64,000 nt of DNA from Aliirhizobium wenxiniae (GCF_019511445.1 NZ_JAEUAN010000001.1:124001-188000); one strand, 5' to 3'. Positions 34,024-42,275 are shown, counted from the stretch's first letter. The notes: generated from the sequence alone by a model not told the origin. Numbers and translations: made by a program.

Positions 34024-34969
34024 GGTGTTCGTGGATCTGCGCGAGAATGTCCTGAACGCGCGAGTCCATATGGCCTTTTGCCATGGCAAGTTCGTGACGC
34101 GCGATTATGCCGGCCTCGCCCTGCTTGCCGAAATGTGCATTCGCCGCCGCAGCAATGGCCAGAGGAGCCTCCACATCGTTCGGCTCGAAATAAAACAGAT
34201 GCTCCTGCAGATCGGCTAGGGCCGGAAGATCTTTCAGGCTGGCCGGAAGGATCGGTACACCCCCGGTAATCAATGCATCAAAGACGCGGATCGGCAGATC
34301 GCCTCGGGTCGGGACGATCCAGTGGCTCATATGGGCCGCCCATTCGTCTAGCCGGTCCAATTCCGTGCGCTCATGATACACCCGCGTTGCCGGGCCGACG
34401 TGCTTGAAATACGCGCTCAACGTCCTGAGCATCGCATTGCGCTCGGGGAATTGCGGATAGAGGATGTGACGCCCGAGGGGTTGCGGATCACGCGCTGCGG
34501 CCAGAAGGCGATCGCGATGTTCGCTCAGAAAGGCGCGTGACCACTGGATGACCGCGGCGCTTACTGGCGTTCCCATCGCCTTGGTCAGGCCAGCGTAAAT
34601 CTCATTGTTGTGAGGATGGCAGGGCACGTAGAAGTCGGACAAGAGCGCCAATTTCTGTGATTCGTTAATCGCATGATGATTATCGAAATCCCAGATGCAG
34701 ATATGAGCACGTGGCTGCTGGAGAAACATGCCCATATACTTCTGCCCAATCTGGGCGACATCATTGCTGTTCAGTATATAGATCGTGTCGGGCTCGAACT
34801 TTTCGATGGCCTTCAGGTTTACCAATGATATCAGGTCGCTAGTCTCGGCCTTGCTGAATATCCCTTCACTCAACCGAACCTGCGTCTGCGAACGCAGGGC
34901 CATGCCCTCGGAAAACACCTTTCGGCGGGCTTCCTTCTGCACGTTCCACTCTTCTAGCTGCATGCCCAT
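34007..34969 (-). CDS. Probable glycosyltransferase (exostosin-like C-terminal motif)
   Basis: A 320-residue cytoplasmic protein without membrane segments. The C-terminal PTRGDLPIRVFDALITGGVPILPASLKDLPAL is the donor-nucleotide-binding pattern of GT-B/exostosin-like transferases. The N-terminal half (IYILNSNDVAQIGQKYMGMFL, HICIWDFDNHHAIN) fits an acceptor domain but matches no family I can name. It is convergent with the three nucleotide-sugar genes and overlaps the last of them, which suggests that it uses their product. Start at ATG 34969; ATG 34963 is an alternative. Confidence 0.7.
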   Translation of the reverse strand: MGMQLEEWNVQKEARRKVFSEGMALRSQTQVRLSEGIFSKAETSDLISLVNLKAIEKFEPDTIYILNSNDVAQIGQKYMGMFLQQPRAHICIWDFDNHHAINESQKLALLSDFYVPCHPHNNEIYAGLTKAMGTPVSAAVIQWSRAFLSEHRDRLLAAARDPQPLGRHILYPQFPERNAMLRTLSAYFKHVGPATRVYHERTELDRLDEWAAHMSHWIVPTRGDLPIRVFDALITGGVPILPASLKDLPALADLQEHLFYFEPNDVEAPLAIAAAANAHFGKQGEAGIIARHELAMAKGHMDSRVQDILAQIHEHLKPAN

Positions 34970-35413
34970 CTCTCATAATATTTTTCGCCCGATCGTCTCA
35001 ACCTTGTACCATGGGGTTGTTTCCGCTCCAGCTTTTCCGGAAAATTTTCTAAAACTCTGAAGTTAAATGTTCCTGAAATGTTTATGAATTTCGACCGGAC
35101 TATAGAACACTCTTACTTGCGTGAGGTTGGCTTTGCGCTTAGGCCCGCGAAAAATTCACCCGTTATCTATAATGATGTCGAAGCTGACTTCAGCGGCTTA
35201 AGCTTCTGCCGCAGTTAGATCTTCGATTGCTGTGTAGAGAGCCGCATGAGACTTTCTGCAGCTGGATGGCTCTCATCCCTGCGTGTCATCGCTTCCAACA
35301 CTGTCACGCCTGGCATCTGCGCAAGCGCTCATCATTTTTTTGAATCTTTGACGGCATCCGTGTTCCCGGTCAGGCGGGTGGCCTGCCGGGATACGTCTTT
35401 TCAGCAGGCTTCG
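34970..35413. other. Gene-free stretch between the glycan island and preA
   Basis: About 440 bp of lower GC (notably 35000-35200). It contains the glycosyltransferase promoter at the left and the 3' end of the preT-preA transcript at the right. No terminator with a T-run, gene or known repeat was recognised; a weak inverted pair GCGGC/GCCGC lies near 35190-35215. Confidence 0.45.
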
Positions 35414-36727
35414 CTATTCCGCCGCCTGCCGCGCCATCGGGTTGTTGGGGTGGGTCGTCCAGTTGGCGTAGTTTGGATCGACCGGCCGACCTGTGCGTTG
35501 GTCGAGGGAACCTGCGGGCAGTGCTTCCATGGTGATGCAGTTTTCCACCGGACAGACGTTGACGCAGAGATTGCAGCCGACGCAATCCTCTTCCTTTACC
35601 TCGAAATGCCTGACGCCGTCGACCATCGCGGTGATCGCCTGATGCGAGGTGTCCTCGCAGGCGATGTGGCAGCGGCCGCATTTGATGCAGGCGTCCTGGT
35701 CGATATGCGCCTTGGCGATGTAGTTGAGGTTGAGATACTGCCAGTCGGTGACGTTCTGCACGGCGCGGCCGGTGATGTCATCGAGGGTACGATGGCCCTT
35801 GGTGTCCATCCAGTTGGACAGGCCGGTTATCATCTCCTCGACGATCTTGAAGCCGTAGGTCATGGCGGCGGTGCAGACCTGCACGTTGCCGGCTCCCAGC
35901 GCCAGGAATTCGGCGGCATCACGCCATGTCGTCACGCCGCCGATGCCGGAGATCGGCAGGCCGTAGGTTTCCGGATCGCGGGCGATTTCGGCGACCATAT
36001 TGAGCGCGATCGGCTTGACCGCCGGGCCGCAATAACCGCCGTGCGATCCCTTGCCGTTGATCGACGGGTTGGGCGAAAAACTGTCGAGATCGACGGAGAC
36101 GATCGAGGAGATGGTGTTGATCAGCGAGACGGCATCGGTGCCACCGCGCTTGGCGGCGCGGGCGGGATGGCGGATGTCGGTGATATTGGGCGTCAGCTTG
36201 GTGATGACCGGCATGCGGGTATATTGCTTGCACCAGCGCACCACCATTTCGATATATTCCGGCACCTGGCCGACGGCGGAGCCCATGCCGCGCTCCGACA
36301 TGCCATGCGGACAGCCGAAATTCAGTTCGATGCCGTCGACTTCCGTCTCTTCCACCAGCGGCAGGATCGCCTTCCAGGCGTTTTCCTCGCAAGGGACCAT
36401 GATCGAGGCGACGATGGCCCGATCCGGCCAGTTCTTCTTCACCTGCTTCATCTCGATGAGATTGGTGTAGAGGTCGCGGTCTGTGATCAGTTCGATATTG
36501 TTGAGGCCCAAAAGTCTGCGGTCTGCGCCCCAGATCGCGCCGTAGCGCGGGCCGTTGACGTTGACGACCGGCGGGCCCTGTTCGCCCAGCGTCTTCCAGA
36601 CGACGCCGCCCCAGCCGGCCTTGAAGGCGCGCTCGACATTGTAAGCCTTGTCTGTCGGCGGGGCAGAGGCGAGCCAGAAGGGGTTGGGGGATTTGATGCC
36701 GATGAAGTTGTTGCGGATATCAGCCAT
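35414..36727 (-). CDS. preA: NAD-dependent dihydropyrimidine dehydrogenase, catalytic subunit
   Basis: A 437-residue flavin/iron-sulfur protein that reduces uracil and thymine to their dihydro forms. The FMN barrel occupies about residues 1-320, with the catalytic cysteine in NFGCPHGMSERGMG. Two [4Fe-4S] motifs are at CIKCGRCHIACEDTSHQAI (from residue 347) and CVGCNLCVNVCPVENCI (from residue 382). It lies 15 bases after preT in the same operon. It supplies the substrate of the dihydropyrimidinase encoded 17 kb away. Confidence 0.96.
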   Translation of the reverse strand: MADIRNNFIGIKSPNPFWLASAPPTDKAYNVERAFKAGWGGVVWKTLGEQGPPVVNVNGPRYGAIWGADRRLLGLNNIELITDRDLYTNLIEMKQVKKNWPDRAIVASIMVPCEENAWKAILPLVEETEVDGIELNFGCPHGMSERGMGSAVGQVPEYIEMVVRWCKQYTRMPVITKLTPNITDIRHPARAAKRGGTDAVSLINTISSIVSVDLDSFSPNPSINGKGSHGGYCGPAVKPIALNMVAEIARDPETYGLPISGIGGVTTWRDAAEFLALGAGNVQVCTAAMTYGFKIVEEMITGLSNWMDTKGHRTLDDITGRAVQNVTDWQYLNLNYIAKAHIDQDACIKCGRCHIACEDTSHQAITAMVDGVRHFEVKEEDCVGCNLCVNVCPVENCITMEALPAGSLDQRTGRPVDPNYANWTTHPNNPMARQAAE

Positions 36728-36742
36728 GGTTGAAAACTCCCC

Positions 36743-38104
36743 TCAGGCCACTGCACTGGCCGGTTGAGCACCGGCTGCGAGCATGCGGTTGATACTTTCG
36801 GCAGCATCGCGCCCTTGCGCGACGGCCGAAACGGTGAGGTCCTCGCCGGTGCCGATACAGTCACCGCCGGCCCAGACGTTTTCGATCGACGTGCGGCCCT
36901 GATCGTCGACAACGATCTTGCCTTTGTCGAACTGCAGTGCGCCGAGGCCGGTAGCAGAGAAGCTCTGGCCGATGGCCTTGAAAATCTGGTCGGCGGCGAT
37001 GATGCCGGTTTCGCCGGTGGTGGTGAGCTTCCCATCGGTCATCGCGGTATATTCGACCTCGATGCCGACCACCTTTCCATCCTTGCCGATGATCGATTTC
37101 GGCGCCAGCCAGTGGCGGATGATGACGCCTTTCGAGGCGGCGAGATCCTGCTCGTATTCCGAGGCGTTCATGTTCTGCTTGCCGCGGCGATAGCAGATCG
37201 TCACTTCCTCCGCGCCGAGCAGCTTTGCCTGGATCGCGGCATCGATGGCGGTCATGCCGCCGCCGAGGACGACGACGCGGCGTCCGACCGGGATGGTCGC
37301 CTTGTCTTCAGCCTGGCGTAGCGTTGCGATGAAATCGACCGCATCTTCGACGCCGGACAGGTCTTCGCCCTCGATGCCGAGGCCGTTGACGCCGGAAAGG
37401 CCCATGCCGAGGAAGACGGCGTCATATTCTGCACTCAGGTCGGACAGCGAATAATCGCGGCCGAGAGCCTTGCCGTGCTCGATGGTGATGCCACCGATGG
37501 CGGTGACATAATCGACCTCGCGCTGGGCAAAGTCATCAACCGCCTTGTAGGTGGCTATGCCGTATTCGTTGAGGCCGCCGGATTTTTCGCGGGCTTCGAG
37601 GATGGTGACGTCGTGGCCGTTCACCGCCAGGCGATGCGCTGCGGCAAGGCCTGCGGGGCCCGCGCCGACAACGGCGATCTTCTTGCCGCTTGGGGCCTTG
37701 CGCTCGAAGAACTGCCGCCCTTCCTCCATGGCGATGTCGGTTGCATAACGCTGCAGCCTGCCGATCTCGACCGGGCGGTCTTCCGCCGTGTTGCGGACGC
37801 AGACGTCCTCGCACAGCGTTTCGGTGGGACAGACTCGGGCGCACATGCCGCCGAGAATGTTCTGGGCGAAGATGGTCTGGGCCGATCCGAGCGGGTTGCC
37901 AGTCGATATCTGCCGGATGAACATCGGGATATCGATGGCGGTGGGACAGGCCGTCATGCACGGCGCGTCGTAACAGAAGTAACAGCGGTCTGCTGCCACC
38001 AGTGCCTCGTGGCGGTCGAGGCGCGGGTGAAGGTCGGAAAAATTCGATGCGTATTCGTTGGTCGAGAGCCTGCCGGCCTCGATCCCGCTTCCCAGTCGTT
38101 CCAT
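36743..38104 (-). CDS. preT: Dihydropyrimidine dehydrogenase, electron-transfer subunit
   Basis: A 453-residue glutamate-synthase-small-subunit-like protein. The N-terminal Fe-S domain has CYFCYDAPCMTACPTAIDIP and CARVCPTETLCEDVCV, then the FAD-binding VGAGPAGLAAAHRLA (about residue 150) and NAD(P)-binding VVLGGGMTAIDAAIQAKLLGAEEVTICYRR (about residue 275). It passes electrons from NAD(P)H to PreA. ATG 38104 follows AGGGA. A RutR-like palindrome lies 62-79 bp upstream. Confidence 0.95.
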   Translation of the reverse strand: MERLGSGIEAGRLSTNEYASNFSDLHPRLDRHEALVAADRCYFCYDAPCMTACPTAIDIPMFIRQISTGNPLGSAQTIFAQNILGGMCARVCPTETLCEDVCVRNTAEDRPVEIGRLQRYATDIAMEEGRQFFERKAPSGKKIAVVGAGPAGLAAAHRLAVNGHDVTILEAREKSGGLNEYGIATYKAVDDFAQREVDYVTAIGGITIEHGKALGRDYSLSDLSAEYDAVFLGMGLSGVNGLGIEGEDLSGVEDAVDFIATLRQAEDKATIPVGRRVVVLGGGMTAIDAAIQAKLLGAEEVTICYRRGKQNMNASEYEQDLAASKGVIIRHWLAPKSIIGKDGKVVGIEVEYTAMTDGKLTTTGETGIIAADQIFKAIGQSFSATGLGALQFDKGKIVVDDQGRTSIENVWAGGDCIGTGEDLTVSAVAQGRDAAESINRMLAAGAQPASAVA

Positions 38105-38165
38105 CCGAGTTCCCTCATTATATGGTTATGGACAACTATTGGGCAGATCGTAACACGGCTCAAAA

Positions 38166-38183
38166 TTTTATCAAACGGTAAAA
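38166..38183. promoter_or_regulatory. RutR-type operator candidate TTTTATCAAACGGTAAAA
   Basis: Eighteen bases with the same TTnA(C/T)C-N4-GGTnAA arrangement as the site between hyuC and rutR. It lies just upstream of a weak -35/-10 pair for preT and about 150 bp from acuI. Its shared architecture with the 20810 site supports control of preTA by RutR. Confidence 0.55.
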
Positions 38184-38326
38184 TTTCTACCGAAGGAGGT
38201 GCCGATAACGCCTCATGCGGCGGATCACATGGTCTCCGGTTCCGGCTATCGTGACCTGCATCAATAGCCGGAACCTGCGGCGGCCCTAAATACCGAACCG
38301 TAGATCAAAGCAATTGGAGTGACGAA

Positions 38327-39322
38327 ATGGTTGAAACGTTCAGAGCGATGGTCATCGACACTGTCGACGGCAAGCCGGCAGCGGGTTTTCGCGAGGTTTC
38401 CCTCAAGGACTTGCCCGACAACGATGTCCTCGTCGAGATCGCCTATTCGACGCTGAACTACAAGGACGGGCTGGCTATTACGGGAAAGGGGCGCATCGCC
38501 CGCCGGACGCCTTTGATCGCCGGGATCGATATTTCCGGTACGGTGATCGAGTCGCGGTCTCCAGATTGGAAGCCGGGCGACAAGGTGATCCTGAACGGAT
38601 GGGGTCTTTCGGAGACCGAACCGGGCGCCTATGGGCGCTATCAGCGCGTAAAGGCCGAATGGTTGATCCCGCTGCCGGACGCATTTTCCCTGCAGCAGGC
38701 GATGGCGATCGGCACGGCGGGCTATACATCCGCGCTTTGCGTCGATGCGCTTGAAAAATGGGGCGCGATCAAGCCGGGTGAGGGCGAGGTGCTGGTGACC
38801 GGCGCTGCCGGCGGTGTCGGTTCGGTGGCGATCGCGCTGCTTTCCGCTCGCGGCTACAATGTCACGGCCTCCACTGGGCGGCCTGAAACCCATGCCTATC
38901 TGGAATCGCTTGGGGCGACGAAATTCATCGATCGGGCCGAGCTGCAGCAGAAGGACGGACCTTTGCAGAAGGAACGGTGGGCCGGCGGCATCGACAGCGT
39001 CGGTTCGATCACGCTTGCCAATGCGCTGGCGCAGACCGCGCGGGGCGGAGCGATTGCCGCTTGCGGCCTGGCGGGAGGTGCGGATCTTCCGGCAACCGTT
39101 CTGCCGCATATTCTGCGCAGCGTCGCGCTGATCGGCGTGGATTCCGTCATGGCTCCGAGGGAACAGCGTCTTTCTGCCTGGAGCAGGCTCGCACGCGATA
39201 TGGACAAGGCCAAGCTGGACGCCATGACGACGGTCGAGCCGATGTCGAAACTGCCGGAACTTGCGCAGGCGATCGTCGACGGAAAGGTCAGGGGTCGGGT
39301 CGTGATCGACGTGACAGCCTGA
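38327..39322 (+). CDS. acuI: Acrylyl-CoA reductase-type quinone oxidoreductase (YhdH/AcuI)
   Basis: A 331-residue zinc-independent MDR enzyme. The N-terminal NYKDGLAITGKGRIARRTPLIAGIDISGTV and the nucleotide-binding VLVTGAAGGVGSVAIALLSARGYNVTASTGR (about residues 150-180) are diagnostic of the YhdH/AcuI group, which reduces acrylyl-CoA to propionyl-CoA. It is divergent from preT. Reductive pyrimidine breakdown yields beta-alanine, whose C3 products could reach acrylyl-CoA; that link is inference. ATG 38327 follows TTGGAG. Confidence 0.9.
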   Translation: MVETFRAMVIDTVDGKPAAGFREVSLKDLPDNDVLVEIAYSTLNYKDGLAITGKGRIARRTPLIAGIDISGTVIESRSPDWKPGDKVILNGWGLSETEPGAYGRYQRVKAEWLIPLPDAFSLQQAMAIGTAGYTSALCVDALEKWGAIKPGEGEVLVTGAAGGVGSVAIALLSARGYNVTASTGRPETHAYLESLGATKFIDRAELQQKDGPLQKERWAGGIDSVGSITLANALAQTARGGAIAACGLAGGADLPATVLPHILRSVALIGVDSVMAPREQRLSAWSRLARDMDKAKLDAMTTVEPMSKLPELAQAIVDGKVRGRVVIDVTA

Positions 39323-39341
39323 TCGTCTGTCCAACCTGACA

Positions 39342-39374
39342 ACGGCAGCCCTTGCAACACGTGAGGGCTGCCGT
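39342..39374 (+). terminator. Hairpin after acuI (weak terminator)
   Basis: ACGGCAGCCCT (39342-39352) pairs perfectly with AGGGCTGCCGT (39364-39374) across an 11-base loop, 20 bp after the acuI stop. No T-run follows, so it may be a Rho-assisted or mRNA-stabilising 3' end. Confidence 0.5.
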
Positions 39375-39698
39375 AGTTAACTGCCTATTCAACAATGCCT
39401 GTGTCGTGAACCGGGTTTCATTCGGATCTCAGTGGCGCAGACACGCCTCACCATCCCGATCTTCTGGTTAGATTTGGCAGCAAGCCAATCCTGCCGATCA
39501 TATTTATTCGCCCCGATCAATGACCATCCCGGCTGAAGAATGGACGTCCCGCGGACAGCGTATTGTTGAGCGGCGACGAGGTTTTATTGCACTTCATATA
39601 TGTCAAACTACTGAAATTACCCCTAAATCTGATAATTGTCCGCCTTTTCCCATTACGATACATGGTTAGGATTGTTTTAACTGTTTCAGGACCGCACC
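39375..39698. other. AT-rich leader region, no gene seen
   Basis: About 320 bp, noticeably AT-rich from 39560 to 39690. It contains the promoter of the following hypothetical gene, whose ribosome-binding site is CAGGA before ATG 39699. No recognisable repeat, operator or RNA gene. Confidence 0.45.
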
Positions 39699-40124
39699 AT
39701 GTTGGAGAACGGCAAGCCTCGGCATTATCTTGCCCAGTTCTATGGGGCGAACGATAATCCCAAGGTTCGATATCGCCGAACCAATCTTGTTGCGCGTGCG
39801 GTTTATCCGAATGGTGGCGGTGTAAAATCCTTTTCCAGCCTTCAGTTGCGGATCGTGGGCATATGCGAGACCGGCGCTCTCATCCAGACTGCCGCGGTGG
39901 AGTTTTTGCCTGACCATTTCTATCTGTGTCTTGGCGAAAACGAGGTGATTTTCACCTGTGCCAAGCGGAACGTGATGAAGGACAAAATGGTCCTCGTCTT
40001 TTCTCAAGCTGAAGATGCTTTTTTTATCAATGCGTTGGCTAAGGGTGGGTTGCCGCTCGCAACATTGAAGCGGATGCGGGCTTCGACGGTTGTGCGAACC
40101 CGCACGACGCGCAGCGGACATTAA
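39699..40124 (+). CDS. Hypothetical protein, possibly a degenerate PilZ domain
   Basis: Not firmly recognised. The 141-residue protein has the beta-rich pattern of a PilZ domain (RYRRTNLVARAVYPNGGG ... LRIVGICETGALIQT ... LPDHFYLCLG), but the c-di-GMP-binding positions are altered: the [DN]xSxxG motif reads GICETG and no clean RxxxR precedes it. If it is PilZ-like it probably does not bind c-di-GMP. It is followed in the same direction by an orphan FliN-like gene, which makes a surface or motility role plausible. Basic C-terminus (RMRASTVVRTRTTRSGH). Confidence 0.6.
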   Translation: MLENGKPRHYLAQFYGANDNPKVRYRRTNLVARAVYPNGGGVKSFSSLQLRIVGICETGALIQTAAVEFLPDHFYLCLGENEVIFTCAKRNVMKDKMVLVFSQAEDAFFINALAKGGLPLATLKRMRASTVVRTRTTRSGH

Positions 40125-40183
40125 TCGGTCCTTTTACCGACCAGCATCGAAACTGGATCTTTATGATCCGTCAATTGTGGATG

Positions 40184-40198
40184 TTAACGGATCGTTAA
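40184..40198. promoter_or_regulatory. CtrA-type site TTAACGGATCGTTAA
   Basis: TTAA-N7-TTAA, the core consensus of the alphaproteobacterial cell-cycle regulator CtrA, located 93 bp upstream of the FliN-like gene. It is also a perfect palindrome (TTAACG-GAT-CGTTAA). Confidence 0.6.
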
Positions 40199-40290
40199 GC
40201 GTCGTGGGCAGTCCGGCGCGAAGCGAGGTGTCGCGGCGTTTATTTTTGAGTGAGTCGCGCCCCGCAAATATATTTCAGAAGGTGACCATT

Positions 40291-40614
40291 ATGATCGATG
40301 ACGCTGCCGGCAAGCCGTCTCCCTTGTTTCCCGAGTTTCCGTTGTCGGAGGAGAGCTCCATGCAGCCGGCGCCGTCTCGTGCGCTGCTCGGAGAGATCCC
40401 CGTAGAGGTCCAGGTCGTGATCGGCAGGGCGAAGGTTTCCGTTGCTCAACTCGCGGCAGCCAAGCAGGGATCCTGGTTTAGACTGGATAAGCGCTTTGGC
40501 GAGCCGGTCGAGATCCAGGTGAACGGAAAGACGATCGGCCATGGTGAAATCGTATCCGATGATCGGGACAATTTCGTCGGCATCCGCATGACGTCCGTCG
40601 AGAACCGCCTTTAA
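40291..40614 (+). CDS. Orphan FliN/SpaO C-terminal-domain protein
   Basis: A 107-residue protein whose residues 34-103 form a FliN-type (SpoA) domain: IPVEVQVVIGRAKVSVAQLAAAKQGSWFRLDK, then GEPVEIQVNGKTIGHGEIVSDDRDNFVGIRMTSV. FliN forms the lower ring of the flagellar C-ring, but no other flagellar gene is nearby, so this is a stand-alone paralogue. The ATG at 40291 follows AGAAGGTGACC, a strong ribosome-binding site; an upstream extension to 40090 overlaps the previous gene and is not conserved-looking. A CtrA-type site lies upstream. Confidence 0.85.
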   Translation: MIDDAAGKPSPLFPEFPLSEESSMQPAPSRALLGEIPVEVQVVIGRAKVSVAQLAAAKQGSWFRLDKRFGEPVEIQVNGKTIGHGEIVSDDRDNFVGIRMTSVENRL

Positions 40615-40718
40615 TCAGGCTGGGGAAGGCAATCGGCAGCCGTTGCCAACTGCATACTTTCTGCCGAACACTTCCGCCTATCGTTGAAGCGAAGCATTGG
40701 TGCGTCTCTTTATCGAGC

Positions 40719-40764
40719 AGCAATTTCGGGCGTAAAGCCGGTTTCCATTTTTGCCGGAATTGCT
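40719..40764. repeat. Palindromic intergenic element, type 1 copy
   Basis: Outer arms AGCAATT (40719-40725) and AATTGCT (40758-40764), inner TTTCCATTTTTGCCGGAATTGC. The same structure occurs at 45578-45621 and, degenerate, at 12585-12630. A short flank GTGCGTCTCTTTATCGAGC resembles the flank of the 45578 copy. Confidence 0.7.
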
Positions 40765-40877
40765 CAAAAATAAATATGAGTATGATCCTCACGTTTAATC
40801 TTTACTCTGATAGTCAACTTATCTATGGTGCCGCTCACCGAAGGTTCCCGAGATGAGAATCGATCAGGCGAGGCGTG

Positions 40878-41288
40878 ATGGCGAAGAAGCAGAAACGGAA
40901 GAACGGCGGCGCAAACGAGGTGGCGGCTGCAGCCCAGCAGGCAAAACCGGATCGCGACGCGATCGATGTCCGCAGCTTCCTCTATGTCGGCGGCCGTGAC
41001 TGTCAGGTCGCTCATTTGCGTGCAATCGCCACTCGACACGGCGCCGAGCTGATCCACCACGATGGTGGTCTGCGCGAGGCGGTTTCCCGCATCGATACCG
41101 TTCTGCCATCCGTCGACTGCGTTTTCTGCCCCATCGACTGTATCAGCCACGATGCGTGTCTGAGGGTGAAGACCGGCTGCAAGAAGTTCGGCGTCACCTT
41201 CGTCCCGCTGCGCAATGGCTCGAAATCGAGCCTTGAACGTGCGCTCCAGACGATGAAGGAAAAGAGTGATGAGAGACGAGCGTCCTGA
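40878..41288 (+). CDS. DUF2325 protein
   Basis: A 136-residue protein of the DUF2325 family, function unknown. A basic N-terminal tail (MAKKQKRKNGGANE) precedes the domain, which starts at SFLYVGGRDCQVAHLRAIATRHGAELIHHDGG and has a cysteine cluster in CVFCPIDCISHDACLRVKTGCKKFG that could bind metal or haem. The family fold is thought to be receiver/Toprim-like. The last 20 bases overlap the next small gene, so the two are translated together. Confidence 0.82.
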   Translation: MAKKQKRKNGGANEVAAAAQQAKPDRDAIDVRSFLYVGGRDCQVAHLRAIATRHGAELIHHDGGLREAVSRIDTVLPSVDCVFCPIDCISHDACLRVKTGCKKFGVTFVPLRNGSKSSLERALQTMKEKSDERRAS

Positions 41289-41490
41289 CACCAGCCTGTT
41301 TATCGGCCTGCACAAGCTGGCGGAGCAGAATGGTGAGGGACTGGTGCCGGAGCTTTATGAGATTCTGGCAGGCCGCAGCCGGGAAGACCGGCGCGATGAC
41401 AATGTCATCCGTTTTCCCGCCCATGCCACGGTGAGCGCCACGACCGTTCCGTCGTCGGAAGCAGGCAAGGTGTTGTTGTTCCGCCGGTAA
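41269..41490 (+). CDS. Hypothetical 73-residue protein coupled to DUF2325
   Basis: Not recognised. The protein starts MRDERPDTSLFIGLHKLAEQ and contains a low-complexity middle (RSREDRRDDNVIRFPAHATVSATTV) that looks disordered. Its ATG (41269) lies within the end of the DUF2325 gene, so expression depends on it. No membrane segment or signal peptide. Partner protein of DUF2325 is the simplest guess. Confidence 0.6.
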   Translation: MRDERPDTSLFIGLHKLAEQNGEGLVPELYEILAGRSREDRRDDNVIRFPAHATVSATTVPSSEAGKVLLFRR

Positions 41491-41512
41491 GAACGGCGGA
41501 ACCAGTGAACTG

Positions 41513-41881
41513 TCAGGCGCGGCGACCGAAAAAAGCGCCCGCCGCGATCAGCAGCCAGCCGAGCATCATCAACGTGCCGCCCATCGGCGCCGCAAACGGG
41601 AACAGTCGGTCCCCGAAATAGTGCCGCGCGACGAGATCGCCGGCAAACAGGATCGTGCCGAGGCATAGGACGAGCGCGGAGAGCGTTGCCGTTCTGAACG
41701 TGGCGTGTCCTACATAGAGCGCCAGAAGAACCGGGGCATGCGCAAGGCACATGGTCGATGCGTTGCCGAGGAAATGCGTGTCGCCGCCATGGCTTGCCGC
41801 TGCGGCCAAAGCTACTCCCGACAGCCCCATCAGCCCGCTGACAAAAAGAACCAACGGCCGCAGTTTCCCTAAGCTTTCCAA
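41513..41881 (-). CDS. DUF423 small membrane protein
   Basis: A 122-residue four-helix membrane protein of the DUF423 (YgdD-like) family: LVLFVSGLMGLSGVALAAAASHGG, a GNASTMCLAHAPVLLALYV segment, LVLCLGTILFAGDLVARHYFGDRLFPFAAPMGGTLMMLGWLLIAAGAFF. Start is TTG 41881, four bases after the haemoglobin stop and preceded by AAGGA; no ATG is available before the first helix. Function unknown. Confidence 0.85.
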   Translation of the reverse strand: MESLGKLRPLVLFVSGLMGLSGVALAAAASHGGDTHFLGNASTMCLAHAPVLLALYVGHATFRTATLSALVLCLGTILFAGDLVARHYFGDRLFPFAAPMGGTLMMLGWLLIAAGAFFGRRA

Positions 41882-41885
41882 GAGC

Positions 41886-42275
41886 CTATTCCTTGTTTTG
41901 CATGTGGTGGCCAAGCCGTTCGATCGGTGGCCAGATAATCTCGCGAAGTTTCGGGTTTTCGATGGTTTCGTCCAGCGCGCGCCTGAAGCACAGCAGCCAT
42001 TCGTCGCGTTCCGCAGGGCCGATGGCCGCGCCGAAGTGGCGGGAACGCAAGCGGGGATGTCCATATTTCTCGACGTAGACCGGTGGGCCGCCAAGATAGC
42101 CGGTCAGATAGTCGTAGAATTTGGCTTCACTGCTTTCCAGGCTTGGCGGATGGATTGCCCGGCAGTTCCTTGCTTCGGGCAGCGTATCCATCAACTCATA
42201 GAAACGCTTCGCCAGCGCGCGCGCAGTGGCATCGCCGCCGATCGCCTCATAGAGTGTGATGGTCTCTCCCGTCAT
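41886..42275 (-). CDS. Group II truncated haemoglobin
   Basis: A 129-residue 2/2 haemoglobin. The proximal haem histidine is His80 in RSRHFGAAIGPAERDEW, preceded by YGHPRL; the N-terminus TLYEAIGGDATARALAKRFYELMDTLPEA is the group II pattern, with GG motifs at AIGG and LGG. Such proteins bind oxygen or detoxify nitric oxide. It is co-transcribed with the DUF423 gene. ATG 42275 has no strong ribosome-binding site. Confidence 0.93.
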   Translation of the reverse strand: MTGETITLYEAIGGDATARALAKRFYELMDTLPEARNCRAIHPPSLESSEAKFYDYLTGYLGGPPVYVEKYGHPRLRSRHFGAAIGPAERDEWLLCFRRALDETIENPKLREIIWPPIERLGHHMQNKE

